From JAXDMK01 sp963765955 (lineage in GTDB: Bacteria > Actinomycetota > Acidimicrobiia > Acidimicrobiales > AC-14): a stretch of DNA of 64,000 nucleotides. Where the stretch lies: contig CAVXYA010000009.1 in the NCBI GenBank assembly GCA_963765955.1, forward strand, positions 62,001 to 126,000. The letters are read 5' to 3'. This document shows positions 27,030 through 34,675 of this stretch, piece by piece. The translations under genes and the position numbers were made by a program. The notes beneath the pieces were generated by a model. The model did not search any database and was not told where the DNA came from. It saw nothing but the letters and a program-made list of their open reading frames with translations. The first letter of the stretch is position 1. The number at the start of each line of letters is the position of its first letter.

Positions 27030-27953
27030 CTACGCCGATCCCTCTTCACGGGCCGCGTCGCGGCCGAAGCTGACCGTGACCGACAGCTCCTCGGCCCCCC
27101 GCACCACGCCCAGGGCCAGCGACGAGCTCTCGTCCAGGCCGTCAAGGATGGTGTGGAGGTCGTCGACCCGGGCCACGGGCTGGCCGGCGGCCTCGACGAT
27201 CAGGTCGCCGCCCCGCAGGCCGGCCCGGCCGGCGGGGGAGTCCTCCTCCACCTCGCTGACGAGCAGGCCGTCGCGGTCGGCAAGCCCGACCGACCGCCGT
27301 AGCTGGCGGGCGGCCCGTCCCGGAACCAGGCCGACCCCCAGGAACAGGCGGGACGTCGACTCGCCCCGGGACAGGGCCTCGACCCGGGAGCGGAGGTCGG
27401 CGTCGGCCGGCAGGGCCAGGTAGAAGCCCTCGCCCAGGCGGTTGGTGTTGAGGCCGACGAAGCGGCCGTCGGCGTCGACCACCGGTCCGCCGGACGAGCC
27501 CTTGGCCATGGGGGCGGTGTGCTCGACGCTGCCGGTGACCCGCCGGCCGCGGGGTCCACGGAAGGAGCGTCCCACCGACGAGACCTGGCCCAGGGTGACC
27601 CGAAGGCCCCGGCCGCCGGGGTTGGCCAGGGCGAAGACCACGGTCCCGACCGCCGGGTCGCCGTCGCCCCACTCGATCGGCGGGGCGCCGGCGGTGTCGG
27701 CCGACAGCACGGCCAGGTCGCCGTCGACGTCGACTCCCGCCACGGTGGCGGTGACGGTGCGGCCGTCGCCGAAGCTCAGGGGCACCTCGTGGTCGTGGAC
27801 GTTGTGGGCGTTGGTGAGGACCAGGCCGTCGCCGATGACGACGCCCGACCCCCGGCCCCAGCCATGGCCGATGCCGACGACCGACCCCCCGGCCGTACCG
27901 GCCACCGACTCGGTTGCCTCCTGAAGCTGCTCGAGGATCCCAGATGCTGCCAT
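27030..27953 (-). CDS. Trypsin-like serine protease with PDZ domain, catalytic paralogue
   Basis: 307 residues, paralogue of the downstream protease. His is in LVLTNAHNVHDHEV, Asp in GVDVDGDLAVLSAD, and Ser in PMAKGSSGGPVVDADG (GSSGG instead of GNSGG). The PDZ domain covers about residues 225-295 (VEEDSPAGRAGLRGGDLIVEAAGQPV). No export signal is seen. The ATG at 27953 has AAGGAGC upstream; it is divergent from the HxlR gene with a 71-bp shared promoter region that holds a perfect palindrome. Confidence 0.82.
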   Translation of the reverse strand: MAASGILEQLQEATESVAGTAGGSVVGIGHGWGRGSGVVIGDGLVLTNAHNVHDHEVPLSFGDGRTVTATVAGVDVDGDLAVLSADTAGAPPIEWGDGDPAVGTVVFALANPGGRGLRVTLGQVSSVGRSFRGPRGRRVTGSVEHTAPMAKGSSGGPVVDADGRFVGLNTNRLGEGFYLALPADADLRSRVEALSRGESTSRLFLGVGLVPGRAARQLRRSVGLADRDGLLVSEVEEDSPAGRAGLRGGDLIVEAAGQPVARVDDLHTILDGLDESSSLALGVVRGAEELSVTVSFGRDAAREEGSA

Positions 27954-27986
27954 CGGCGTTGCTCCTTGCCTTCGCGTAGTGACTTG

Positions 27987-28000
27987 TAACTTGCAAGTTA
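27987..28000. promoter_or_regulatory. 14-bp perfect palindrome, candidate HxlR operator
   Basis: TAACTTGCAAGTTA is a perfect palindrome in the 71-bp gap between the divergent protease operon and the HxlR gene. Extra half-sites ACTTG (27982-27986) and CAAGT (28008-28012) lie on both sides, and a -10-like TAGTAT starts at 27998. This placement suits a regulator controlling both directions. Confidence 0.6.
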
Positions 28001-28024
28001 GTATCGGCAAGTGAGTTTGGCAAG

Positions 28025-28492
28025 ATGTCTCTCGTGAGCGCGCTGGAGGAGGCGGTGGCCCGCGTCGGGGACAAGTGGACCCTCCTGCTGGTGTCCGCCC
28101 TCCTCGACGGACCTCGCCGGTTCAACGACCTGGTCGACGACGTGGGTGGCATCGCGCCCAACGTGCTCAGCCAGCGGCTGCGCCAACTCGAGCACAACGG
28201 GATCATCGTGGCCACGCCGTACTCCACCCGTCCCCCGCGGTTCGTCTACCAGCTCACCGGCTCGGGCCTGGAGCTGGCCGGGGTCCTGCGCCTGCTGGCC
28301 CAGTGGGGGGCGGGGCAGGGCCCAAGCGGCGTCGGGGGCGGGGGCGGGGGCGCGGGCGGGGCCGCGGCCGGCGGCGAGCCCCTTCGCCACTCGACCTGCG
28401 GCACCCCGATGGATGCCCGTTGGTACTGCCCCACCTGCACCACCGTGGTCGACGACGACACCGTCGCTGACGACGAGGTCCGTTTCCTGTAA
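28025..28492 (+). CDS. HxlR-family winged-helix regulator with C-terminal zinc ribbon
   Basis: 155 residues. The winged helix covers residues 1-95: VGDKWTLLLVSALLDGPRRFNDLVDDVGGIAPNVLSQRLRQLEHNGII, the classic HxlR core. Usual HxlR cysteine near the N terminus is absent. After a glycine-rich linker, HSTCGTPMDARWYCPTC looks like a small zinc-binding ribbon. It probably regulates the divergent proteases through the palindrome at 27987. Confidence 0.82.
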   Translation: MSLVSALEEAVARVGDKWTLLLVSALLDGPRRFNDLVDDVGGIAPNVLSQRLRQLEHNGIIVATPYSTRPPRFVYQLTGSGLELAGVLRLLAQWGAGQGPSGVGGGGGGAGGAAAGGEPLRHSTCGTPMDARWYCPTCTTVVDDDTVADDEVRFL

Positions 28493-28517
28493 GAAGAGGG
28501 CAGCAGAGGAGGGCGGA

Positions 28518-29204
28518 ATGAGCATGACGGGATCGGGCCCCTCGAAGAAGGGCTACCTGCTGGGCGGCGCCATCGTGGCCGTGGGGGTGATCGGCGCCAT
28601 CGTCTGGTTCGCCACCGGCTTCACGAGCTTCGCCGACACCGTCGACGGGTTCCAACGGGTGTCGGCCAACGGCCAGGGAGAGGTCACCTTCTCCGAGCCC
28701 GGCGGTTACGTCATCTACTACGAGGCGCCGGGGGCGGACGACGGCAACATCCCCGAGATCCTGGCGCTGCTGACGCCCGTCGACTCCGACGAGCCGGTGC
28801 CGCTGGAGCGTTACGGCTCGGAGCTGAGCTACGACGACGGCGACCACTCCGGGTACGCGGTGGCCACCTTCGACATCGACCGACCCGGGAGCTACATCCT
28901 GGGGTCCGAGTCGGACGGCAACGGCGACCTGGCGGTCGGCCGGAGCGTCGCCAGCAAGCTGGTGACGACCATCGTCGGGTCGTTGGCGCTCGGCGGCCTG
29001 GGCGTGGTGGTGGGGGCGGTCATCTTGATCGTCACCGCGGTTCGCCGCCGCAACGCCCGCGTCCGCGCTGCACCCGGCTATCCGCCCCCGCCCGGCTATC
29101 CGCCTCCGCCCGGGTACGGATCCCAGCCTTCCGGGCCGCCTCCGTCGTATCCGCCGCCCCCGCCGGGCGGCTCGGGTCCCCCGCCCCCACCGCCGCCCGG
29201 CTAG
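28518..29204 (+). CDS. Membrane protein with extracytoplasmic domain and proline-rich tail
   Basis: 228 residues: a short cytoplasmic start, helix 1 (YLLGGAIVAVGVIGAIVWFATG), about 115 residues that are probably outside (VSANGQGEVTFSEPGGYVIYYEAPG to FDIDRPGSYILGSES), helix 2 (LVTTIVGSLALGGLGVVVGAVILIVTAV), and a tail of PGYPPPPGY repeats. The layout is common in actinobacterial proteins with no assigned role. GAGGAGGGCGG precedes the ATG, 25 nt after the HxlR stop, so it may be co-transcribed. Confidence 0.75.
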   Translation: MSMTGSGPSKKGYLLGGAIVAVGVIGAIVWFATGFTSFADTVDGFQRVSANGQGEVTFSEPGGYVIYYEAPGADDGNIPEILALLTPVDSDEPVPLERYGSELSYDDGDHSGYAVATFDIDRPGSYILGSESDGNGDLAVGRSVASKLVTTIVGSLALGGLGVVVGAVILIVTAVRRRNARVRAAPGYPPPPGYPPPPGYGSQPSGPPPSYPPPPPGGSGPPPPPPPG

Positions 29205-29205
29205 C

Positions 29206-29316
29206 CGCTCAGAGGTCGACCAGCCCGCCGCCGCCCGGCCAGCGGTCTGGGGCATGAAAAGGGTCGCTCAGCGCACCTTTTCATACCCCAGACCATCCAT
29301 CGCTCAGAGGTCGACC
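29206..29316. terminator. Large hairpin between convergent genes, flanked by 16-bp direct repeats
   Basis: Arms 29244-29262 and 29276-29294 pair over 19 nt with one G-U, around a 13-nt loop, and contain A/T runs on both sides (GAAAAGG and CCTTTTC). This would terminate both convergent transcripts. The hairpin is flanked by two copies of CGCTCAGAGGTCGACC (29206-29221 and 29301-29316); the right copy includes the last codons of the beta-propeller gene. Confidence 0.6.
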
Positions 29317-30263
29317 CGGTAGACCCGTCCTGGCCGCTGGACGTCGGCCCACGCCAGCACGGGCACGTCGTGGGCCCGGTGCAACCCGCCGGCACTGTTC
29401 TTGTTGGCCCCGATCACCTTGGTGGCCGATGCCGACCTGCCGGTCGCCAGGTCGACGAAGAGCACCTGATCGGCGCCGGACGCCCCGTCGATCGAGCTGA
29501 CGAGGAGCATGGACTCGTCGGGGACGAGCGTCACGCCAGCCGGGGTGCCGAGGCGAAGGTCCGTGCGCACCGAGGTGACGGAGCCGCCGAACACCCGCAG
29601 GACCTGTCCCTGGCCCGGGCCGGAGCCCTGGTCGGTGACATAGGCGACGCCTCGGGCGTTGACGACGACGGAGTCGGGCGAGGCCAACGGAGCGCCTTCG
29701 GCGACGACCGAGACAGTCCCGCCGGCAGCGGGCACCTGGAACAGGCCGGGCGTCTGGTTGGCCGGGTTGGTCCCGGTGAAGTAGACGACGTCGCCGCCCG
29801 CCTGCCTGAGAACGTCGAGCCCGCGGGGCGACCAACCCTGGGTGCCCGAGAGCGGGGTCGGAGCGTCTGTCCCCCCGCCCGGGGCGACGGTGAGGATGGC
29901 GCCCGACGCTCCGGACTGCCGGTCGGCGATGTAGACGCGGCCGCCGTCGGTGGCCACCGCCACCCCCGAGGGCGCGCTCAGCGGGGCCCCCTGGGCGAGG
30001 GTCGCCGGCGCACCCCCGCCGGCGGGGACCCGTAACAGCGCAGCGTCGGCGACGCCCGTGGTGATGTAGTAGATGACCGTGCCGTCGGGCGACGGGGCCG
30101 CGTCGACCGGCTGGTTGGAGCCGTCCGTCTGCGCCACCACCTCGGCCCCCCTGATGGCATCGTCTCCTATCAGCCGGGTGGTCATGTCCCCCCCGCTGCC
30201 GCAGGCGGCCAGTCCGAAGACCGTCGCCGCCACCAGAATCGCCCTTCCCATTGCCTTCCGCAT
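29304..30263 (-). CDS. Lipoprotein beta-propeller protein
   Basis: 319 residues. The N terminus MRKAMGRAILVAATVFGLAACGSGG is a lipoprotein signal with lipobox LAAC. The remainder is a chain of beta-blades (DAAPSPDGTVIYYITTGVADAALLRVPAGGG; SGVAVATDGGRVYIADRQ; SVVVNARGVAYVTDQ; AGVTLVPDESMLLVSS), like YncE- or SMP-30-type propellers. It is probably a membrane-tethered binding protein; ligand unknown. Confidence 0.8.
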   Translation of the reverse strand: MRKAMGRAILVAATVFGLAACGSGGDMTTRLIGDDAIRGAEVVAQTDGSNQPVDAAPSPDGTVIYYITTGVADAALLRVPAGGGAPATLAQGAPLSAPSGVAVATDGGRVYIADRQSGASGAILTVAPGGGTDAPTPLSGTQGWSPRGLDVLRQAGGDVVYFTGTNPANQTPGLFQVPAAGGTVSVVAEGAPLASPDSVVVNARGVAYVTDQGSGPGQGQVLRVFGGSVTSVRTDLRLGTPAGVTLVPDESMLLVSSIDGASGADQVLFVDLATGRSASATKVIGANKNSAGGLHRAHDVPVLAWADVQRPGRVYRVDL

Positions 30264-30349
30264 GGCCTACCCCCTCCGCGAGTGGGGTCAGTGGGATTGC
30301 CGGCCCCACCGGGTGTTCGTTGCCGCCGGGGGGTCGGATTTCCTGTTTT

Positions 30350-31996
30350 CTACTCGCTGCCGACCCCTTGGTGCAGGCGGATCCAGCGGTAGCCGTAGCC
30401 GTTGAGCGCCAGCTTGGCCGGGTCGGGTCGGGGGTCGTCGTAGTCGCCGTCACCGAAGACCTCGGTAGGTGCGGTCGGCAGCTCGCCCAGCTGGTCGGCG
30501 AGGTCGATCCGGCACGGCTGGTCGCCGAGGTTGGTGAGGGCCAGCATCACGCCCGAGGGTGCTTCGTAGCGCAGGGCCAGCACCGAGCGCTCGCCGCTGT
30601 CGAGGCGCTCCCAGCGGCCGACGGCGAACTCGGGGCACTCGTGCAGCGTGTGCAGGGCCCGCTCCATCCAGGACAGGAGCGAGTTCGGGTCCCGCCGTTG
30701 GGCGGTGACGTTGAGCGTCGGGTACCCGAACTCGCCGTCGTCGATCATCGGCCGGCACAGGTCCTGCGGCTTCGCCGTCGAGAACCCGCCGTTGGGCGCC
30801 TCCGACCACTGCATGGGCGTCCGGACGGCGTTGCGCTCCTCCAGCGACAGGTCGTCGCCCATGCCGATCTCGTCGCCGTAGCGCAGGACGGGCGTGCCCG
30901 GCAGCGTGAACTGGAGGCTGTAGGCCATCTCGATCCGCCGCCGGTCGTTCCCCAGCATCGGCGCCAGCCGCCGGCGGATGCCCCGGCCATAGGCCTGCAT
31001 CCGGGGCTCGGGCCCGAACGCCTGGAGCACCTCGTCCCGCTCGACGTCGGTCAGCCGGCCCAGGTCGATCTCGTCGTGGTTGCGCAGGAACGTGGCCCAC
31101 TGGCACTGGTGGGGGATGGGTGGCGTCATGGCCAGGCCGGTCAGCACGGGGCCGGCGTCGCCCCGGGCCAGGCCGAGGAACATCTGCTGGTTGAGCAGGA
31201 AGTTGAACAGCATCGGGAGGCGGTCGCCGGTGCCGAAGTACTCGATGAGCTCCTGGGGCTCGGCGTTGGCCTCGGCCAGCACCAGCGTGTCGCCCCGCCG
31301 CCACGCCATCACCTCCCGGAGCTCACGGAGGTAGTCGAAGTCCTTGGGCGGGTTGGGGTTGCCGGGCTCGGAGAGCTCGATGACGAAGGGGGCGGCGTCC
31401 ATCCGGAACCCGGCCACGCCGAGCTGCAGCCAGAAGGCGGCGATCTTCTTGACCTCCTCCCGCACCCTCGGGTTGGTGGCGTTGAGCTCGGGCTCGAAGT
31501 CGTAGAAGCGGTGGTAGTACCAGGCCTTGGCCTTGCGGTCGCGGGTCCAGGTCGCCACCTGGACACCGGGGAACACCATGCCCTGCTGGTAGTCCGGGGG
31601 ACGCTCGTCGGACCACACGTAGTAGTCGCGGAACGGTGACTCGGGGTCCGACCGGGCCGCCTCGAACCACGGGTGCTTGTCGGACGTGTGGTTGATGACG
31701 AGGTCGATCATCACCCGGAGTCCCCGGTCGTCGGCCTGGTGGATCAGCTCGACGAAGTCACCCAGGTTCCCCAGTCGGGGATCGACGCCGTAGAAGTCGG
31801 CCACGTCGTAGCCGTCGTCGCAGTTGGGCGTGGGGTGGATCGGGTTGAGCCAGATGCAGTTGACCCCGAGGCGCTCGAGGTAGTCGAGACGGCTGATGAG
31901 CCCGGGCAGGTCGCCCACCCCGTCGCCGTTGGAGTCCTGGAACGTCTCCACGTCGAGGCAGTAGATGACCGCTTGCTTGTACCAGCGCTCTCCCAT
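30350..31996 (-). CDS. GH13 alpha-amylase-family enzyme, trehalose-synthase-like
   Basis: 548 residues with the (beta/alpha)8 GH13 domain. Conserved regions: DLVINHTSDKHPWF; GFRMDAAPF with the nucleophilic Asp; TLVLAEANAEP with the acid/base Glu; and FLRNHDEIDL with the transition-state Asp. The start (YKQAVIYCLDVETFQDSNGDGVGDL) and DYYVWSD segment resemble maltose alpha-D-glucosyltransferase (trehalose synthase) and related glucanotransferases. It has no signal peptide, so it is cytoplasmic. A separate maltokinase is not seen. The exact reaction cannot be fixed from sequence. Confidence 0.82.
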   Translation of the reverse strand: MGERWYKQAVIYCLDVETFQDSNGDGVGDLPGLISRLDYLERLGVNCIWLNPIHPTPNCDDGYDVADFYGVDPRLGNLGDFVELIHQADDRGLRVMIDLVINHTSDKHPWFEAARSDPESPFRDYYVWSDERPPDYQQGMVFPGVQVATWTRDRKAKAWYYHRFYDFEPELNATNPRVREEVKKIAAFWLQLGVAGFRMDAAPFVIELSEPGNPNPPKDFDYLRELREVMAWRRGDTLVLAEANAEPQELIEYFGTGDRLPMLFNFLLNQQMFLGLARGDAGPVLTGLAMTPPIPHQCQWATFLRNHDEIDLGRLTDVERDEVLQAFGPEPRMQAYGRGIRRRLAPMLGNDRRRIEMAYSLQFTLPGTPVLRYGDEIGMGDDLSLEERNAVRTPMQWSEAPNGGFSTAKPQDLCRPMIDDGEFGYPTLNVTAQRRDPNSLLSWMERALHTLHECPEFAVGRWERLDSGERSVLALRYEAPSGVMLALTNLGDQPCRIDLADQLGELPTAPTEVFGDGDYDDPRPDPAKLALNGYGYRWIRLHQGVGSE

Positions 31997-32032
31997 GCCC
32001 CGGTGCTTACCCGGGAGCCGCGTCCGGCACTG

Positions 32033-32404
32033 CTAGCCGCGAGGGGGGATCTGCTGCACCGCCCAGCCGTTGCCGTCGGGGTCGGCGAAGAAGACGAACC
32101 GTCCCCAGGGGAAGTCCTGGACCTCGGTGACGTCCACCCCACGATCGACGAGCTCGGCCCGAGCCGCGTCGATGTCGGCGACGACCAGCTGGAGGCCTCC
32201 CACCGAGCCCGGCGCGGCCTCCGACATGCCGGTCCCGAGCGCGATCGAGCAGGCCGATCCGGGCGGCGTGAGCTGGACGAAGCGGAGGGTGTCGCTGACC
32301 TGGTGATCGTGGTCGGCCACGAACCCCACCTGGTCCACGTAGAACGCCTTGGCCCGGTCGACGTCCGACACGGGAACCGACACCAGCTCGAGCTTCCAGT
32401 CCAT
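32033..32404 (-). CDS. VOC-family (glyoxalase-like) protein
   Basis: 123-residue single VOC module: LELVSVPVSDVDRAKAFYVDQVGFVADHDHQV at the start and FPWGRFVFFADPDGNGWAVQQIP at the end, the latter holding the usual metal-ligand region. Such proteins act as isomerases, dioxygenases or resistance proteins; the role here is unknown. Confidence 0.85.
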   Translation of the reverse strand: MDWKLELVSVPVSDVDRAKAFYVDQVGFVADHDHQVSDTLRFVQLTPPGSACSIALGTGMSEAAPGSVGGLQLVVADIDAARAELVDRGVDVTEVQDFPWGRFVFFADPDGNGWAVQQIPPRG

Positions 32405-32429
32405 GGCCGGAGCCTATGGGGTCGCGCCG

Positions 32430-32669
32430 TCAGGCGCTGCGGCGCAGTTCCTCCTCGGCCGCGACGGGCGCTGGGAGGGACACCGGCGCAGTGGCAACCC
32501 CCAACTCGGCCGTCGACCGGCCGTTCGGGAGACGGGCAGCAAGCGTCGCCCGCCGGACGGAACGGGCCAGCCGATCACGCCCGGCCTCCCGGTGCAGGTC
32601 GTTCAGCCGTGCGTTCGACAGCCTCATCAGGGAATCGCTGTATGCGTCCACCGGGTCACCTCCGTCCAC
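32430..32669 (-). CDS. Small basic protein of unknown function
   Basis: About 79 residues if the GTG at 32669 is used; the GTG at 32651 or ATG at 32627 are alternatives. The segment SLMRLSNARLNDLHREAGRDRLARSVRRATLA, a basic amphipathic helix, recurs in many small actinobacterial frames. Function unknown. Confidence 0.45.
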   Translation of the reverse strand: MDGGDPVDAYSDSLMRLSNARLNDLHREAGRDRLARSVRRATLAARLPNGRSTAELGVATAPVSLPAPVAAEEELRRSA

Positions 32670-32802
32670 CTGGGAAAGTGTGGTTCACGGAGCTTCCGCG
32701 GCGCTGCGAATAAACGCCGAACCGCCGCTCGCCGGATAGGTGGCCGGGACGTCGCAATCGGTGCCGACCGCCGCCCGCCCGCGACGAGATCGCGAACGAC
32801 GG

Positions 32803-34044
32803 TCAGGGGCCGACCTGGAACGATGCCCGGGCGCTGAACGAGGCGCCCTCGGTCCAACGGCCCACGGCGGTGTAGGTGCCGTCGGGGACCTGTTCGCAGA
32901 ACGGCAGGTCGCAATTGCCCTGCTCCCAGGTGAAGGTGCCGCTGAACGATTGCCCCGGCTCGGCTTTCGACGGCATGCGGTAGTCGGCGGTGTAAGCGAA
33001 GTCGCTCACGATCTCCCCGGCCGAGTTCTCGATGGTGAAGAAGACGCGCGCCGGGATCAGGCAGGCCGTGCTCGACCGGTTCTCGATGGTGCCCGAGCCG
33101 GTGACGGTCTCGCCCCGGGCGTAGGCGGCCTTGCCGGTCGTGACCGTCACCCCCACCTGGTCGGTCGGGCAGGCGGCCAACGAGGGGTCGACCGGCGGCG
33201 GCCCGACCGGCTCCTGCCCCGATGGGATCGACTGCACCGGGCTGCTCTGGTTGCCGTCGTCGGCGGGCGCGTCGCCCACTGGATCTCTGCCTTGCGGGCC
33301 GTCGCTCCCGTGGTCGTCGCTTCCGGGCCCGCTCCCGGCGATCGACGTGGCCGGGGACCGGGGGGCGGCGATCTCGTCACCCGGTGCCTCCGGGGCGGGG
33401 TCGATCCGGAGCTCGCCGAGGGCCGCTCCGAGCTGGTCGAGGGCGATGGCTTTGGTCACGGTCCGGTCCGCTGACAGGGGCGAGACGAAGAAATTGACGT
33501 CGAAGCCCTTGTCGATGCCGACCGGGACAAGGCTGGCGGAGCCGCCGTCGTCGAGATCGAGGCGGACGCCGGCGACGTCCTTGCGTATGGCACCGCTGAG
33601 GAACGTCGGGGTCAACCCCCGACTCAGCCCGCCGGCGATCGCCTGGTCGCCACCGGTCTGGTGGCCGCATTCGCTGCTGGTCACGCCCGCATGCTCGATG
33701 TCGAGGCAGAGTCCCCTTTGGTCCGGCCGGACGAGCAGGCGCCAGTGCTTTCCACCAACGTCTCCTTCGGCCACGACCACCGAGGAGCCGGTCACGCCGC
33801 CGGTCGCGGGCAGCCTGCGCCCGTCGCCCGGGCGGCTGGCCGAGTCCACCACCTGGGGGCTCTCCGGGACGAGGGCGGTAATGCCGACACAGAGCGCCAC
33901 CAAGCCCACCACCGCGGCCGCCCCCCGACCCTGCCACCGGTGCCGCCGCCGGCGCTCGGCCCGGGAGACGATGCCGGACAACGGCTCCGGGGCCACTGTC
34001 GGGTCGTCGGGAAGTCGCCCCAGGGCCTCTTCGAGCTCACCCAT
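32803..34044 (-). CDS. Membrane-anchored partner of the ECF sigma factor, with extracytoplasmic domain
   Basis: 413 residues: a cytoplasmic N-terminal segment (MGELEEALGRLPDDPTVAPEPLSGIVSRAERRRRHR), one hydrophobic helix (GAAAVVGLVALCVGITALV), and a long outside part with a proline- and serine-rich linker. A C-terminal Ig-like domain follows (GVTVTTGKAAYARGETVTGSGTIENRSSTACLI to ASFQVGP). It overlaps the sigma-factor gene by 8 nt. A role as anti-sigma factor fits the position and topology, but I see no ZAS motif. Confidence 0.7.
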   Translation of the reverse strand: MGELEEALGRLPDDPTVAPEPLSGIVSRAERRRRHRWQGRGAAAVVGLVALCVGITALVPESPQVVDSASRPGDGRRLPATGGVTGSSVVVAEGDVGGKHWRLLVRPDQRGLCLDIEHAGVTSSECGHQTGGDQAIAGGLSRGLTPTFLSGAIRKDVAGVRLDLDDGGSASLVPVGIDKGFDVNFFVSPLSADRTVTKAIALDQLGAALGELRIDPAPEAPGDEIAAPRSPATSIAGSGPGSDDHGSDGPQGRDPVGDAPADDGNQSSPVQSIPSGQEPVGPPPVDPSLAACPTDQVGVTVTTGKAAYARGETVTGSGTIENRSSTACLIPARVFFTIENSAGEIVSDFAYTADYRMPSKAEPGQSFSGTFTWEQGNCDLPFCEQVPDGTYTAVGRWTEGASFSARASFQVGP

Positions 34045-34528
34045 GCTGCTTCGCCTCCTCCGGCTCGGACTCGTTGCCCAGGAGCGCCCGCAGCTGGCGA
34101 CGGGCGCTGGTGAGCGTGGCCGCGGCCGTCCCCGGTGCCACTCCCATGGCGCTCGCCACCTGCTCCTGGGTCAGGTCGAGGACGTAGCGGAGGGCGATGG
34201 CCTGGCGCTGGCGCATCGGGAGACTGCGCACTGCCTGCCACAGCTCGGGCGCCGGCGATGCCTGTGCCGAAGCGGCCGGCCCGGGCGAGGTCGCCAGCCG
34301 GCGCTCGATGGCGGACCGGCGCCAGCGCCGGCGAATGAGGTTGACCCCAACGGTGTGGGCCCATGCCTCGGGGGAGCCCATCGTGCTCACCCTGGCCCAG
34401 CGCTCGAACGCCCGGGTGCAGGCCTCGGCCGCCGCCTCCCGGCCGACGTCGGCGTCGCCGGCGACGACCGCCAGGGCTGCCGCCAGCCGGGGAGCCGATC
34501 CCCGGTACCACGCCTCGAAGCCGTCCAC
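34037..34528 (-). CDS. ECF RNA polymerase sigma factor (SigE/SigK-like)
   Basis: 163 residues. Region 2 is FEAWYRGSAPRLAAALAVVAGDADVGREAAAEACTRAFERW, ending with the -10-recognition helix. Region 4 is LWQAVRSLPMRQRQAIALRYVLDLTQEQVASAMGVAPGTAAATLTSARRQLRALL, a sigma4-2-type HTH. It has the usual ECF length. The overlapping downstream gene is its likely membrane-bound regulator. Confidence 0.85.
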   Translation of the reverse strand: MDGFEAWYRGSAPRLAAALAVVAGDADVGREAAAEACTRAFERWARVSTMGSPEAWAHTVGVNLIRRRWRRSAIERRLATSPGPAASAQASPAPELWQAVRSLPMRQRQAIALRYVLDLTQEQVASAMGVAPGTAAATLTSARRQLRALLGNESEPEEAKQHG

Positions 34529-34675
34529 TGCCCCTAGAGCCCCGGGGCCGTCCGTCTGTTTAGTCCGAGAGCTTCGAATGTCCCATCTTGGCCGAGCGCC
34601 GAGGGGCGGACGCGACCGTGCCCCCCGAAGGGGGCACGGTCAGCTGCGACGGTGGGGTGCGACGAAGGGTGCGGC

